From: Sphingopyxis sp. H073
GTDB lineage: Bacteria; Pseudomonadota; Alphaproteobacteria; Sphingomonadales; Sphingomonadaceae
Length of the DNA stretch: 64,000 nt
Assembly (NCBI RefSeq): GCF_001468395.1
Contig: NZ_LNSG01000006.1
Location: 124,001-188,000 of the forward strand
Direction: 5' to 3'
In this document: positions 46,731 through 56,592 of the stretch, one piece after another
Numbering within the stretch: position 1 is the first letter of the stretch
Layout: each line of letters starts with the position of its first letter
Translations under genes and position numbers: made by a program
Notes under the pieces: generated by a model
Seen by the model: only the letters and a program-made list of their open reading frames with translations
Databases searched by the model: none
What the model was told of the DNA's origin: nothing

Positions 46731-47354
46731 CTATGCCTCCATCGCCACAAATCCGGGCTCGGCCTCGATCCGCGCGAGCCAGCGCTGCACCGCCGGATAA
46801 TCGGCCAGCGCGAAGAAGCCGCTCTCCTCCGCGACATGCGTGTAGGCATAAAGCGCGATATCGGCGAGCGAGAGCGCCCCGCCCGCGAGCCAGTCGTGCT
46901 TCGCCAGATGCTCGTCCATCAACGCGAGCGCGGCCTTTCCCGCCTCGATCTTGCCGGGCAGCAGCGCCCGCTGGACATCGGTCAAATTCGCGTCGCCGAT
47001 CCACCCCATCCAGAAGCGCAGGGTCGCGACATTGGGTTCGTGATTATACTGCTCCCAGAACATCCAGCGCAGCATGTCGGCGCGTGCGAAGCGGTCGTCG
47101 GGAACGAGATGCGTGCCATCGGCCAGCCAGAAACAGGCAGCGTTGCTTTCGGGCAGGAATTTGTCGCTGATCTGGAGCACCGGAATGCGGCCGTTGGCAT
47201 TGACCGATGTCATGAACTCAGGCGTCCGCGTCTCGCCCTTCATGATGTCATATTCGCGCCGGTCGAGCGCGACACCCAAAAACGCCGCTGTCAGCCGGAT
47301 CTTGTAGCAATTTCCGCTCGGCGCATATTCGTGAAGGATAGGCCGGTCGCTCAT
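46731..47354 (-). CDS. Glutathione S-transferase family protein
   Basis: This 207-aa protein has a thioredoxin-like N-terminal domain (ILHEYAPSGNCYKIRLTAAFLGV, NANGRIPVLQI, ESNAACFWLADG) and an all-helical C-terminal domain ending in ...FVAMEA. The Ser/Asn near position 14 would bind glutathione. Probable detoxification; substrate unknown. Neighbours run in the same direction. Confidence 0.88.
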   Translation of the reverse strand: MSDRPILHEYAPSGNCYKIRLTAAFLGVALDRREYDIMKGETRTPEFMTSVNANGRIPVLQISDKFLPESNAACFWLADGTHLVPDDRFARADMLRWMFWEQYNHEPNVATLRFWMGWIGDANLTDVQRALLPGKIEAGKAALALMDEHLAKHDWLAGGALSLADIALYAYTHVAEESGFFALADYPAVQRWLARIEAEPGFVAMEA

Positions 47355-47400
47355 CCGCTGCTTCCTCTCGCTGTCGTCCCCGCACCAAGACGGCGCCAGA

Positions 47401-48402
47401 TCAGGACAGCCTCAACACAATCTTTCCGACATGCGCGCCTGCCTGCATCCGTGCGTGCGCGGCGGCGGCTTCGGCGAGCGGGAAGCTCTGGTCCATCGCG
47501 GGCTTCCAGCCGCCTTCGGACAGGCGCGGCCAGAGCGTACGGTGAATCTCGTCCGCGAGCAGAGCCTTGAATTCGGCGCTACGCGCGCGCAACGTCGAGC
47601 CGGTCAGCGTCAGGCGGCGGCGCATGATCTGCGACACATCGACCTCGGCCTTCGCGCCGCGCTGGAACGCGATCGAGACATGGCGCCCGTCGTCGGCGAG
47701 ACACTCGATGTTGCGCGGCACATAATCGCCGCCGACCATGTCGAGCACGACCTGGACCCCCTTGCCGCCGGTCAGACCCTTCACCGCCTCGACATAATCC
47801 TCCGCCGAATAATCGATCGCGTGGGTCGCGCCGAGCGCGGTCGCGGCGGCGCACTTATCTGCGCTGCCGCAGGTGACGATCGTGCGGACCCCGAACAGGT
47901 TGCACAGCCCGATCGCGGTCGTGCCGATGCCGCTGGTGCCGCCGTGGATCAGCGCGGTCTCGCCGTCGCGGACATAGGCGCGCTCGAACAGATTGTGCCA
48001 GACGGTGAACACGGTCTCGGGCAGCGCCGCCGCCTCTTCCATCGAAAAGCCCAGCGGCACCGGAAGGCAGCTTCCCCCCGGCGCGACGCAATATTCGGCA
48101 TAGCCCCCGCCCGCGACGAGCGCGCAGACCGACTGGCCCAGCAGTTCGCGATCGCCCGCCGGCCCGACCGCGACGACGGTGCCCGCGACCTCGAGCCCCG
48201 GCAGATCCGACGCGCCGGGCGGCGGCGGATAAAAGCCCATGCGTTGCAAGACGTCGGGACGGTTCACCCCGGCAGCGGCGACGCGGATCAGCACCTCGCC
48301 CGGGCCGGGCGGCGGCACGGGGCGGGTTTCGGGAACCAGCACCTCGGGTCCGCCCGGCTCGCGGATCGCGATCACGGTCATTTCGGCTGGCAGGCTGGTC
48401 AC
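47401..48402 (-). CDS. NAD(P)H:quinone oxidoreductase, PIG3-type MDR family
   Basis: This 333-aa zinc-free medium-chain reductase has a GroES-like N-terminal domain (VLIRVAAAGVNRPDVLQRMGFYPPPPGASDLPGLEVAGTV) and a Rossmann domain (ALIHGGTSGIGTTAIGLC, then VVLDMVGGDYVPRN). The lack of zinc cysteines and histidines fits the quinone-oxidoreductase group. The start is GTG at 48402, nine bases after GGGGGA; an ATG seven codons in lacks a ribosome-binding site. Confidence 0.9.
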   Translation of the reverse strand: MTSLPAEMTVIAIREPGGPEVLVPETRPVPPPGPGEVLIRVAAAGVNRPDVLQRMGFYPPPPGASDLPGLEVAGTVVAVGPAGDRELLGQSVCALVAGGGYAEYCVAPGGSCLPVPLGFSMEEAAALPETVFTVWHNLFERAYVRDGETALIHGGTSGIGTTAIGLCNLFGVRTIVTCGSADKCAAATALGATHAIDYSAEDYVEAVKGLTGGKGVQVVLDMVGGDYVPRNIECLADDGRHVSIAFQRGAKAEVDVSQIMRRRLTLTGSTLRARSAEFKALLADEIHRTLWPRLSEGGWKPAMDQSFPLAEAAAAHARMQAGAHVGKIVLRLS

Positions 48403-48534
48403 GCTGGTTAATCCCCCACTGATGAAATCGTCCCTTGGCGCGCCTTATTGACAGAGGTGCGACACGGGTCAACAGTCGCGCGCCTTCAAAACGGAGCCGG
48501 GCAAATCAGGGACCAGCGAGAGAAAGGATGCGCC

Positions 48535-48732
48535 ATGGACGATGACGACCTTCCCCGCCGCCGCGACGATGTGCTCGCGGCGCTGACGAAACAGGTGCTG
48601 GATCCGCTGTCGGTCGCCGAACTCGACGACCGCATCGCGGTGCTGGAAGCAGAGATCGCGCGCGTGAAGGCGCACAAGGCCGCTGCGGGAACTTTCAAGG
48701 CAAGCGCCGAGGCGCTGTTCCGCAAGGGGTAG
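48535..48732 (+). CDS. DUF1192 family small protein
   Basis: A 65-aa acidic protein with the alphaproteobacterial DUF1192 pattern: VLDPLSVAELDDRIAVLEAEIARVKAHKA, ending with a basic EALFRKG. It is probably a coiled-coil protein of unknown function. The ATG at 48535 follows AGAGAAAGGATG. It is short but characteristic. Confidence 0.85.
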   Translation: MDDDDLPRRRDDVLAALTKQVLDPLSVAELDDRIAVLEAEIARVKAHKAAAGTFKASAEALFRKG

Positions 48733-48814
48733 GCGCAGCGCAACGGCGCCGACGCCCAGAGAGAACGTTCACAAAATCCTTGTCGCGCGACGGCCCGACC
48801 GATAATCCTCGCGT

Positions 48815-50023
48815 ATGGCGTTCGTCATCGACCTGCTCTGTTTCCTCGTGGTGCCGCTGCTCTGCTGGCGCCTCGTTCGCGGCGCGGTCCCGTTGGCGGT
48901 GTTGCCGATCCTGACCGGGCTGGCGGTGGCGATCGCCGCCGACCGCTTCGGCTTCGACAAGTCGGTGCTGGGCCCCTCGCCGCTCGGCGACACGATCGGA
49001 TGGCTCGGCGTGCTGGCACTGGCGTTCAGTGCCGGGCTCGAAACCCGAACGACCACCGACCATGCGCCGCGCCTCGACGGCCGGCTTGTGGGCGCCGCGC
49101 TCGCCGCGCTCTCGCTGCCGTTCATGGTCGGCTTCGCGGCTGCAGTCTCGGGGACGATGGACGCGGTCCTGGCGCGCCCGCAGGGGGTGTCACCGCTGCT
49201 GTCCGCGGCCGCCATCGGCCTTTGCCTTTCGGTGAGCGCGCTGCCCGTCCTTGTCGGCATCGTTCGCGAATTGCCGGTCGCCGACCGACCGCTCGGCCAT
49301 CTCGCGCTGCGCATCGCTGCGCTCGATGATGCGATCCTGTGGTCGGGCCTCGCGCTGCTGCTCTTCCTCCACCGCGGCGAGGGCGGCGCGCCACTCCCGG
49401 GTGGCCGGTTTCCGATCGCCGCGATCGCCCTCATCGCGGCGATGGCCGCTCTGCGGAGCCGGATCGGCCGTTTCCTGCCCGACCATCCGGCGATCACCAT
49501 CGCGCTGGGTGTCGCCTATCTCGCGGCCGGGTCGTGGAGCACCGCGACGCTCGGCCTGCACGAACTGCTCGGCGCCTATTTTGCGGGGGCGATGGCGCCG
49601 AAACCGCTCGCCGAACGACTGCGGCCCGAACTGGTCGGTAAGGTCGCCCTGTTCGGCCTGTCCCCGCTTTTCTTCGCGCATCGCGGTCTCAGCATCGACG
49701 GCGCGGTCGTCACCGTGGCCGCCATCGGCGCCGCTATGCTCCTGCTGTTGATAGCGGGTGCGTCCAAGCTGGCGGCGGTGCATCTGGCGCCGCCCGATGC
49801 CAGCCTGCCAGCAACCGAACGCACGCGGCTCGGCCTGCTGCTCCAGTGCAAGGGCTTGATGGAGATCGTCGCGGCGACGATCCTCGCGCAGGCGGGGCTC
49901 ATCACCCCGACGGTCTTTGCCGTGCTCGTGACGCTGGCGCTGCTTTCAACGACGCTCACGGTCCCACTGTTCCGCCTCGCAACAGGCAGGACGAGCACAC
50001 AAACGGCCGCCGCAGGACGCTAG
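48815..50023 (+). CDS. Cation/proton antiporter, CPA2 family
   Basis: This 402-aa inner-membrane protein has about 11-12 helices. LDDAILWSGLALLLFLHRG carries the acidic pair of Na+/H+ or K+/H+ exchangers, and GLHELLGAYFAGAMAPKPLAERL matches the KefB/NhaS-like domain. No RCK regulatory domain follows. The ion and role (pH or salt) cannot be set. It is followed by clpA. Confidence 0.85.
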   Translation: MAFVIDLLCFLVVPLLCWRLVRGAVPLAVLPILTGLAVAIAADRFGFDKSVLGPSPLGDTIGWLGVLALAFSAGLETRTTTDHAPRLDGRLVGAALAALSLPFMVGFAAAVSGTMDAVLARPQGVSPLLSAAAIGLCLSVSALPVLVGIVRELPVADRPLGHLALRIAALDDAILWSGLALLLFLHRGEGGAPLPGGRFPIAAIALIAAMAALRSRIGRFLPDHPAITIALGVAYLAAGSWSTATLGLHELLGAYFAGAMAPKPLAERLRPELVGKVALFGLSPLFFAHRGLSIDGAVVTVAAIGAAMLLLLIAGASKLAAVHLAPPDASLPATERTRLGLLLQCKGLMEIVAATILAQAGLITPTVFAVLVTLALLSTTLTVPLFRLATGRTSTQTAAAGR

Positions 50024-50188
50024 CCGGGTCGCGGACGCGGCCATGCGTTGTTAACCATAATACAACAGTGTCACGGCAATTTCACATTCGCCTCCGCTTT
50101 TCCCTTGCGGTGTGGCGGCGGCATCGCCACCTTATGTTCCTAAGGGGGCCGCTCTCCCCGGCCTGGTCCCCGCAAGGAGATGAAGACC

Positions 50189-52525
50189 ATGCCGTCCTTT
50201 TCGGAAAGCCTCGAAAAGACACTACACAACGCGCTGAAGGCCGCTTCGGAGCGCCATCACGAATATGCGACGCTCGAGCATCTGCTCTATGCGCTGATCG
50301 ACGACGATCATGCCGCCGAAGTGATGCGCGCGTGCGGCGTTGCGCTCGACGACCTGCAATCGGCGGTCGTCCATTATCTCGACACCGAACTCGACAGCCT
50401 GAAGGTCGAGGGGCACAGCGATCCGTCGCCCACATCGGGCTTCCAGCGCGTCGTCCAGCGCGCGATCCTGCACGTCCAGTCGTCGGGCAAGGATGAGGTG
50501 ACGGGCGCCAACGTCCTCGTCGCGCTCTTCTCCGAACGCGAAAGCTATGCCGTCTATTTCCTGCAACAGCAGGACCTGACGCGGCTCGACGCGGTCTCCT
50601 ACCTCAGCCACGGCGTCGGCAAGGGCGGCAAGCCGTCGCCCACCGCCGAGCCCGAGGAAAAGGAAGAGACGAAGGACAAGAGCGAGGGCAAATCCAAGAA
50701 GGAAACCGCGCTCGACCAGTTCACCGTCAACCTCAATGAGAAGGCGAAGGGCGGCAAGGTTGACCCGCTGATCGGCCGCAGCGCCGAGGTCGATCGGACG
50801 ATCCAGATTCTCTGCCGCCGCAGCAAGAACAATCCGCTCTATGTCGGCGATCCCGGCGTCGGCAAGACGGCGATCGCCGAAGGGCTCGCGCGCAAGATCG
50901 TCGAAGGCGACGTGCCCGAGGTGCTGTTGCCCGCGGTGATCTATTCGCTCGACATGGGCGCGCTGCTCGCGGGCACGCGCTATCGCGGCGACTTCGAGGA
51001 GCGGCTGAAGCAGGTCGTCTCCGAACTCGAAGGCCTGCCGCACGCGATCCTGTTCATCGACGAGATCCACACGGTGATCGGCGCCGGCGCGACGTCTGGC
51101 GGCGCGATGGACGCATCGAACCTGCTGAAGCCCGCTTTGTCGGGCGGCGTCATCCGCTGCATCGGTTCGACGACGTACAAGGAGTTCCGCAACCACTTCG
51201 AAAAGGACCGCGCGCTGCTGCGCCGGTTCCAGAAGATCGACGTGATCGAGCCGAGCATCGAGGATACGAAAAAGATCCTCGCGGGCCTTCGCGAAGCGTT
51301 CGAGAGCCATCACAATGTGAAATACACCGCCGACGCGATCAACGCGGCGGTCGAGCTGTCGTCGCGCTACATCAACGACCGCAAGCTGCCCGACAAGGCG
51401 ATCGACGTGATCGACGAGGTCGGCGCGATGCAGATGCTCGTCCCTCCGTCGAAGCGCCGCAAGACGATCACCGCGAAGGAGATCGAGGCGGTAATCGCGA
51501 CGATGGCGCGCATCCCGCCCAAGTCGGTGTCGAGCGACGACAAGAAGGTGCTCGAAACGCTCGAGACCGACCTGAAGCGCGTCGTCTTCGGTCAGAACAC
51601 CGCGATCGAGGTGCTATCGTCGGCGATCAAGCTGTCGCGCGCGGGCCTCCGCGATCCCGAGAAGCCGATCGGCAACTATCTGTTCAGCGGCCCGACCGGC
51701 GTCGGCAAGACCGAGGTTGCGAAGCAGCTCGCGCATATCATGGGCATCCCGCTCCAGCGCTTCGACATGTCCGAATATATGGAACGGCATTCGGTGAGCC
51801 GCCTGATCGGCGCGCCTCCGGGCTATGTCGGCTACGATCAGGGTGGCCTGCTCACCGATGCGATCGATCAGAACCCGCATTGCGTGTTGCTGCTCGACGA
51901 GATCGAAAAGGCGCATCCGGACCTGTTCAACATCCTGTTGCAGGTGATGGACAATGGCCGCCTGACCGACCACCACGGCAAGACGGTCGATTTTCGCAAC
52001 GTCATCCTGATCATGACGACCAACGCAGGCGCCAGCGACATGGCGCGCGAGTCGATCGGCTTCGGCCAGTCGACGCGCGAGGATGTGCAGGAAGAGGCGG
52101 TGAAACGCATGTTCACCCCCGAATTCCGCAATCGCCTCGATGCGATCGTGCCTTTCGGCTATCTGCCCCCCGAGGTCGTGGCGCGCGTCGTCGACAAGTT
52201 CATCCTGCAATTGGAGCTTCAGCTTGCCGACCGCAACGTCCACATCCAGCTCGACGACGCGGCGCGCGAATGGCTGACGGGCAAGGGCTATGACAAGCTC
52301 TATGGCGCGCGCCCGATGGGCCGCCTGATCCAGGAAAAGATCAAGCAGCCGCTCGCCGAGGAACTGCTCTTCGGCAAGCTGGTCCACGGCGGCGAGGTCA
52401 AGGTCAAGCTGAAGACCGGCGAGGACGCCCATGTCGGCAACCCGCTGACCTTCGAAATCACCCCCGCCGCGCCCAAGGCCGGCAAGGGCAAGGCAAAGGC
52501 CAAGCCCGAGAAGGCGGCGGAGTAA
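50189..52525 (+). CDS. clpA: ATP-dependent Clp protease ATP-binding subunit ClpA
   Basis: This 778-aa AAA+ unfoldase feeds substrates to ClpP. It has a Clp-N domain (residues 1-140), then AAA-1 with Walker A GDPGVGKTA, then AAA-2 with GPTGVGKTE, and the ClpP-contact loop IGFG. The basic tail (GKAKAKPEKAAE) is an extension. I chose ATG 50189, nine bases after AAGGAG, over ATG 50180, which would be too close. The adaptor gene clpS is not adjacent, unlike in many proteobacteria. Confidence 0.97.
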   Translation: MPSFSESLEKTLHNALKAASERHHEYATLEHLLYALIDDDHAAEVMRACGVALDDLQSAVVHYLDTELDSLKVEGHSDPSPTSGFQRVVQRAILHVQSSGKDEVTGANVLVALFSERESYAVYFLQQQDLTRLDAVSYLSHGVGKGGKPSPTAEPEEKEETKDKSEGKSKKETALDQFTVNLNEKAKGGKVDPLIGRSAEVDRTIQILCRRSKNNPLYVGDPGVGKTAIAEGLARKIVEGDVPEVLLPAVIYSLDMGALLAGTRYRGDFEERLKQVVSELEGLPHAILFIDEIHTVIGAGATSGGAMDASNLLKPALSGGVIRCIGSTTYKEFRNHFEKDRALLRRFQKIDVIEPSIEDTKKILAGLREAFESHHNVKYTADAINAAVELSSRYINDRKLPDKAIDVIDEVGAMQMLVPPSKRRKTITAKEIEAVIATMARIPPKSVSSDDKKVLETLETDLKRVVFGQNTAIEVLSSAIKLSRAGLRDPEKPIGNYLFSGPTGVGKTEVAKQLAHIMGIPLQRFDMSEYMERHSVSRLIGAPPGYVGYDQGGLLTDAIDQNPHCVLLLDEIEKAHPDLFNILLQVMDNGRLTDHHGKTVDFRNVILIMTTNAGASDMARESIGFGQSTREDVQEEAVKRMFTPEFRNRLDAIVPFGYLPPEVVARVVDKFILQLELQLADRNVHIQLDDAAREWLTGKGYDKLYGARPMGRLIQEKIKQPLAEELLFGKLVHGGEVKVKLKTGEDAHVGNPLTFEITPAAPKAGKGKAKAKPEKAAE

Positions 52526-52536
52526 AGCCAAATAGC

Positions 52537-52655
52537 TCCCCTCCCGCTTGCGGGAGGGGCAGCGAGACTTGCGAGCTTGCTCGCTAGTCGCAGCGGGGAG
52601 GGTTGTAACGCCACAGCCCCTCCCCAAACCCCTCCCGCAAGCGGGAGGGGCTTTC
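52537..52655. repeat. Family B intergenic repeat between clpA and map
   Basis: CTCCCCTCCCGCTTGCGGGA, then further arms ending in CCCCTCCCGCAAGCGGGAGGGG-type sequence. Strong hairpins are possible. It fills the clpA-map gap almost entirely. Confidence 0.8.
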
Positions 52656-52701
52656 ATTACCGCCCCTCGCTTTTTGAGGCCAGCGCGACTATATCACCCC
52701 C

Positions 52702-53541
52702 ATGTACGACTATGTCTCCGTAACCGCCGACGAAGCATCGGCGCCCGCCCGCGTTCGCGACGGCACGATCAAGCTGCACGGCGAGGCTGGCTTTGCCGGA
52801 ATGCGCAAGGCGGGCCGGCTCTCGGCCGAAATCCTCGACGCGCTCGTTCCCTTCGTCCAGCCCGGCGTGACCACCAGCGCGATCGACGATCTCGTCCGCA
52901 CGATGATGCTCGACGGCGGCGGCATCCCGGCGACATTGGGCTATCGCGGCTTCACGCACAGCTGCTGCACCAGCATCAACCATGTCGTCTGCCACGGCAT
53001 CCCCGACGACAAGCCGCTGCGCGATGGCGACATCGTCAATATCGACGTCACGACGACCATCGACGGCTGGCACGGCGACACCAGCCGCATGTATCTGGTC
53101 GGCGACGTGCCGATCAAGGCGAAGCGTCTTGTCGACGTCACCTACGAATGCCTGATGCTCGGGATCGAGCAGGCGAAGCCCGGCAACCGCATGGGCGACG
53201 TCGCCCACGCGATCCAGAGCCACGCCGAGCGCCATCGCTATTCCGTCGTCCGCGATTTCTGCGGCCACGGGCTCGGCCAGATGTTCCATGACGCGCCCGA
53301 GGTCGTCCACGCGGGCCGTCCCGGCACCGGGCCCGAACTGCGCCCCGGCATGTTCTTCACGATCGAGCCGATGATCAACACCGGAAAATATGCGGTGAAG
53401 ATGCTGCCCGACGGCTGGACCGCGGTAACGCGCGACCGCTCACTCTCGGCGCAGTTCGAACATAGCATCGGTATCACCGACACCGGGTGCGAGATTTTCA
53501 CCGCCAGTCCGAAGGGCCTGAACGCACCGCCTTGGAATTGA
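52702..53541 (+). CDS. map: Methionine aminopeptidase, type I
   Basis: This 279-aa cytosolic metalloprotease removes N-terminal Met. The metal ligands are Asp in NIDVTT and WHGDTSR, His in CGHGLGQ, and Glu in TIEPM and QFEHS. A short extension (~20 residues) precedes the usual start of the fold. Location downstream of clpA is not functionally linked. Confidence 0.97.
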   Translation: MYDYVSVTADEASAPARVRDGTIKLHGEAGFAGMRKAGRLSAEILDALVPFVQPGVTTSAIDDLVRTMMLDGGGIPATLGYRGFTHSCCTSINHVVCHGIPDDKPLRDGDIVNIDVTTTIDGWHGDTSRMYLVGDVPIKAKRLVDVTYECLMLGIEQAKPGNRMGDVAHAIQSHAERHRYSVVRDFCGHGLGQMFHDAPEVVHAGRPGTGPELRPGMFFTIEPMINTGKYAVKMLPDGWTAVTRDRSLSAQFEHSIGITDTGCEIFTASPKGLNAPPWN

Positions 53542-53552
53542 TCCCGACGAGT

Positions 53553-53637
53553 TCGTCATCGCGGACTTGATCCGGGATCCATGACTTCCGGCTCTGCAAT
53601 CGCCTTTGTGGACCCCGGATCAAGTCCGGGGTGACGA
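53553..53637. repeat. Family A intergenic repeat, full copy
   Basis: CGTCATCGCGGACTTGATCC pairs with GGATCAAGTCCGGGGTGACG. It lies downstream of map. Confidence 0.85.
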
Positions 53638-53714
53638 TCGCGTTATTATTGCGGGGAAGCCCCCTCCTCCACCCCCCATTTTCCTGCTTGCGTGCCCGAT
53701 ACTTCGGGCGCAGT

Positions 53715-53732
53715 CTTGACGTTAACGTCAAG
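53715..53732. promoter_or_regulatory. Perfect 18-bp palindrome upstream of PQQ alcohol dehydrogenase
   Basis: CTTGACGTTAACGTCAAG is identical to its reverse complement and ends 23 bp before the ATG. It resembles the CGTTAACG-centred operators of MerR-family LiuR-type regulators, and could be a repressor or activator site. Confidence 0.7.
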
Positions 53733-53755
53733 CATAGGCGTCGGGAGAGAATGGG

Positions 53756-55939
53756 ATGGCGAAACGGGTCTTGAAGGCCGCGCTGCTGGGCGGCGCACTA
53801 CTGGCATTGGCGGCGTGCAACGCATCGAAGAATGAGAGTATCTCGGGCGCTTCGCTCGACGACGCCGAAAAGGCCAGCGAGGCCCTGCTCAAGACCGGCG
53901 GCAACGGCGATGATTGGGCCGGCATCGGTTACAGTTACGACGAACAGCGCTTCAGCCCGCTGACCGACATCAACGACAGGAATGTGGGGCAGCTCGGTAT
54001 CGCCTGGTTCGCCGACCTGGAAGACGCGCGCGGGCAGGAAGCGACCCCTGTGGTCGTCGACGGCACGCTTTATGTCAGCCACGCCTGGTCGAAGGTCGAC
54101 GCGTGGGACGCCGCAACCGGCAAGCAGCTCTGGAGCTTCGACCCCAAGGTGCCCGGCGAGCGCGCGGTCAGCGCTTGCTGCGATGTGGTCAACCGCGGGG
54201 TTGCCGTCTGGGGCGACAAGCTGTTCGTCGGCGCACTCGACGGCCGCCTGATCGCGCTCGACCGCAAGACCGGCAAGGAGCTCTGGTCGACGCAGACCTT
54301 CGACACCTCGAAGCCCTATACGATCACCGGCGCCCCGCGCGTCGTGAAGGACATGGTGCTGATCGGCAACGGCGGCGCCGAGTTCGGGGTGCGCGGCTAT
54401 GTCACCGCGTACGATGCCGATACCGGCAAGGAACGCTGGCGCTTCTACACCGCGCCCAATCCGAAGAAGGAAAAGGACGGCGCAGCGTCGGACGATATCT
54501 TCGCGAGCAAGGCCAACGCCACCTGGTCCGACAAGGGCGAGTGGCAGACCTCGGGCGGCGGCGGCACCGTGTGGGACGCGATCGTTTACGACAAGGATCT
54601 CGACCAGATCTATCTTGGCGTCGGCAACGGCAATCCGTGGAACCACGGCACGCGCTCGAATGGCGAAGGCGACAACTGGTTCCTCTCATCGGTCGTCGCG
54701 CTCGACGCCGCCACCGGCCAATATAAATGGCATTATCAGGAAACGCCCGGCGAAACGTGGGACTATACCGCGACCCAGCCGATCATCCTCGCCGAGCAGG
54801 CGGTGAACGGCAAACCGACGAAAGTGCTGTACCATGCGCCGAAGAACGGCTTTTTCTTCACGATCGACCGCACCAACGGCAAGCTGATCGACGCCAAGCC
54901 CTTCGTCGACGGGATCAACTGGGCGAGCGGCTACGACATGACGACCGGTCGCCCGATCGAGAAGCCCGAGGCGCGCTTCTACAAGACCGGCAAACCCTTC
55001 ATCGCGATCCCGGGGGCCTTGGGCGCGCACAACTGGCATCCGATGAGCTTCAACCCCGCGACAGGCCTCGTCTATATCCCCGCGCAGCAGATTCCGCAGG
55101 GCTATCTCGCCGACATGGACGAACTCGACCGGCGCAAGGTGCTGGGTTTCAACGTCGGCACCTCGCTCAACAAGACGCTGCTGCCCGACGACAAGGCCGC
55201 GTTCAAGGCCGCGGTCGCCGCCACCAGCGGCCGCCTCGTCGCCTTCGACCCGCGCACCGGCAAGGTCGCGTGGGGCGTCGATTATCCCGCGGCGTGGAAC
55301 GGCGGTACGATGACCACCGCGGGCAACCTCGTCTTCCAGGGGACGAGCACCGGGCGCTTTCGTGCCTATGCGGCCGACACCGGCAAGCAGTTGCTCGACC
55401 TCGACATGCAATCGGGGATCGTCAGCGCGCCCTCGACCTTCCGCGTCGGCGGGGTGCAATATGTCGCGTTCCAGACGGGCAAGGGCGGCGCCTTCCCGCT
55501 CGTCGCCGGGGTTGCGGGCGGGGTGACGCGCAAGGTGCCCAACCTGCCGCGCCTTGTCGTGCTCAAGATCGGCGGCACCGCGAAACTCCCTGTCCCGCCG
55601 GCAACCACGACGCTCGCATGGAACCCGCCCGCGCCGATCGGCACGCCCGGGCAGATTGCCGCCGGCAAGGCGCATTTCGGGCGCTATTGCATGGTCTGTC
55701 ACGGCGACAGCGCGATCGGCAACGGTTTCACCCCCGACCTGCGCGTCTCGGGTACGCTCGCCAATGCCGAGGCGTGGAAGGGCGTGATCCTGGGCGGTGC
55801 GCTCAAGGATCGCGGCATGGTCAGCTTCGCCAAGGTACTCACCCCCGCCGATGTCGAGGCGATTCGCGCCTATGTCATCGACCGGTCGAACTGGACCAAG
55901 GCCAATCTGGCCGACACGGCGGCGCCGATGGGGCGCTGA
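53756..55939 (+). CDS. PQQ-dependent alcohol dehydrogenase with C-terminal cytochrome c (quinohemoprotein), lipoprotein-anchored
   Basis: This 727-aa periplasmic eight-bladed propeller enzyme oxidises alcohols. The vicinal disulfide Cys141-Cys142 is in SACCDVVN. Trp and Asp-rich blades contain VVALDAATGQYKWHYQ. The heme site is Cys645 to His649 (CMVCHG). The N-terminus MAKRVLKAALLGGALLALAAC is a lipoprotein signal (LAAC) instead of a normal signal peptide. Substrate preference is not predictable. It is preceded by a palindromic operator. Confidence 0.93.
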   Translation: MAKRVLKAALLGGALLALAACNASKNESISGASLDDAEKASEALLKTGGNGDDWAGIGYSYDEQRFSPLTDINDRNVGQLGIAWFADLEDARGQEATPVVVDGTLYVSHAWSKVDAWDAATGKQLWSFDPKVPGERAVSACCDVVNRGVAVWGDKLFVGALDGRLIALDRKTGKELWSTQTFDTSKPYTITGAPRVVKDMVLIGNGGAEFGVRGYVTAYDADTGKERWRFYTAPNPKKEKDGAASDDIFASKANATWSDKGEWQTSGGGGTVWDAIVYDKDLDQIYLGVGNGNPWNHGTRSNGEGDNWFLSSVVALDAATGQYKWHYQETPGETWDYTATQPIILAEQAVNGKPTKVLYHAPKNGFFFTIDRTNGKLIDAKPFVDGINWASGYDMTTGRPIEKPEARFYKTGKPFIAIPGALGAHNWHPMSFNPATGLVYIPAQQIPQGYLADMDELDRRKVLGFNVGTSLNKTLLPDDKAAFKAAVAATSGRLVAFDPRTGKVAWGVDYPAAWNGGTMTTAGNLVFQGTSTGRFRAYAADTGKQLLDLDMQSGIVSAPSTFRVGGVQYVAFQTGKGGAFPLVAGVAGGVTRKVPNLPRLVVLKIGGTAKLPVPPATTTLAWNPPAPIGTPGQIAAGKAHFGRYCMVCHGDSAIGNGFTPDLRVSGTLANAEAWKGVILGGALKDRGMVSFAKVLTPADVEAIRAYVIDRSNWTKANLADTAAPMGR

Positions 55940-55962
55940 CGCGGCCTTTGCCTATTTTTTGA

Positions 55963-56517
<555 letters not shown>

Positions 56518-56592
56518 ACCCGTCCCGCTCCCCGATCCTGTTCAACAAGACCCGGCAAAGCCGGTCATCATCGCAAGAAGGAAGTTCAGACC

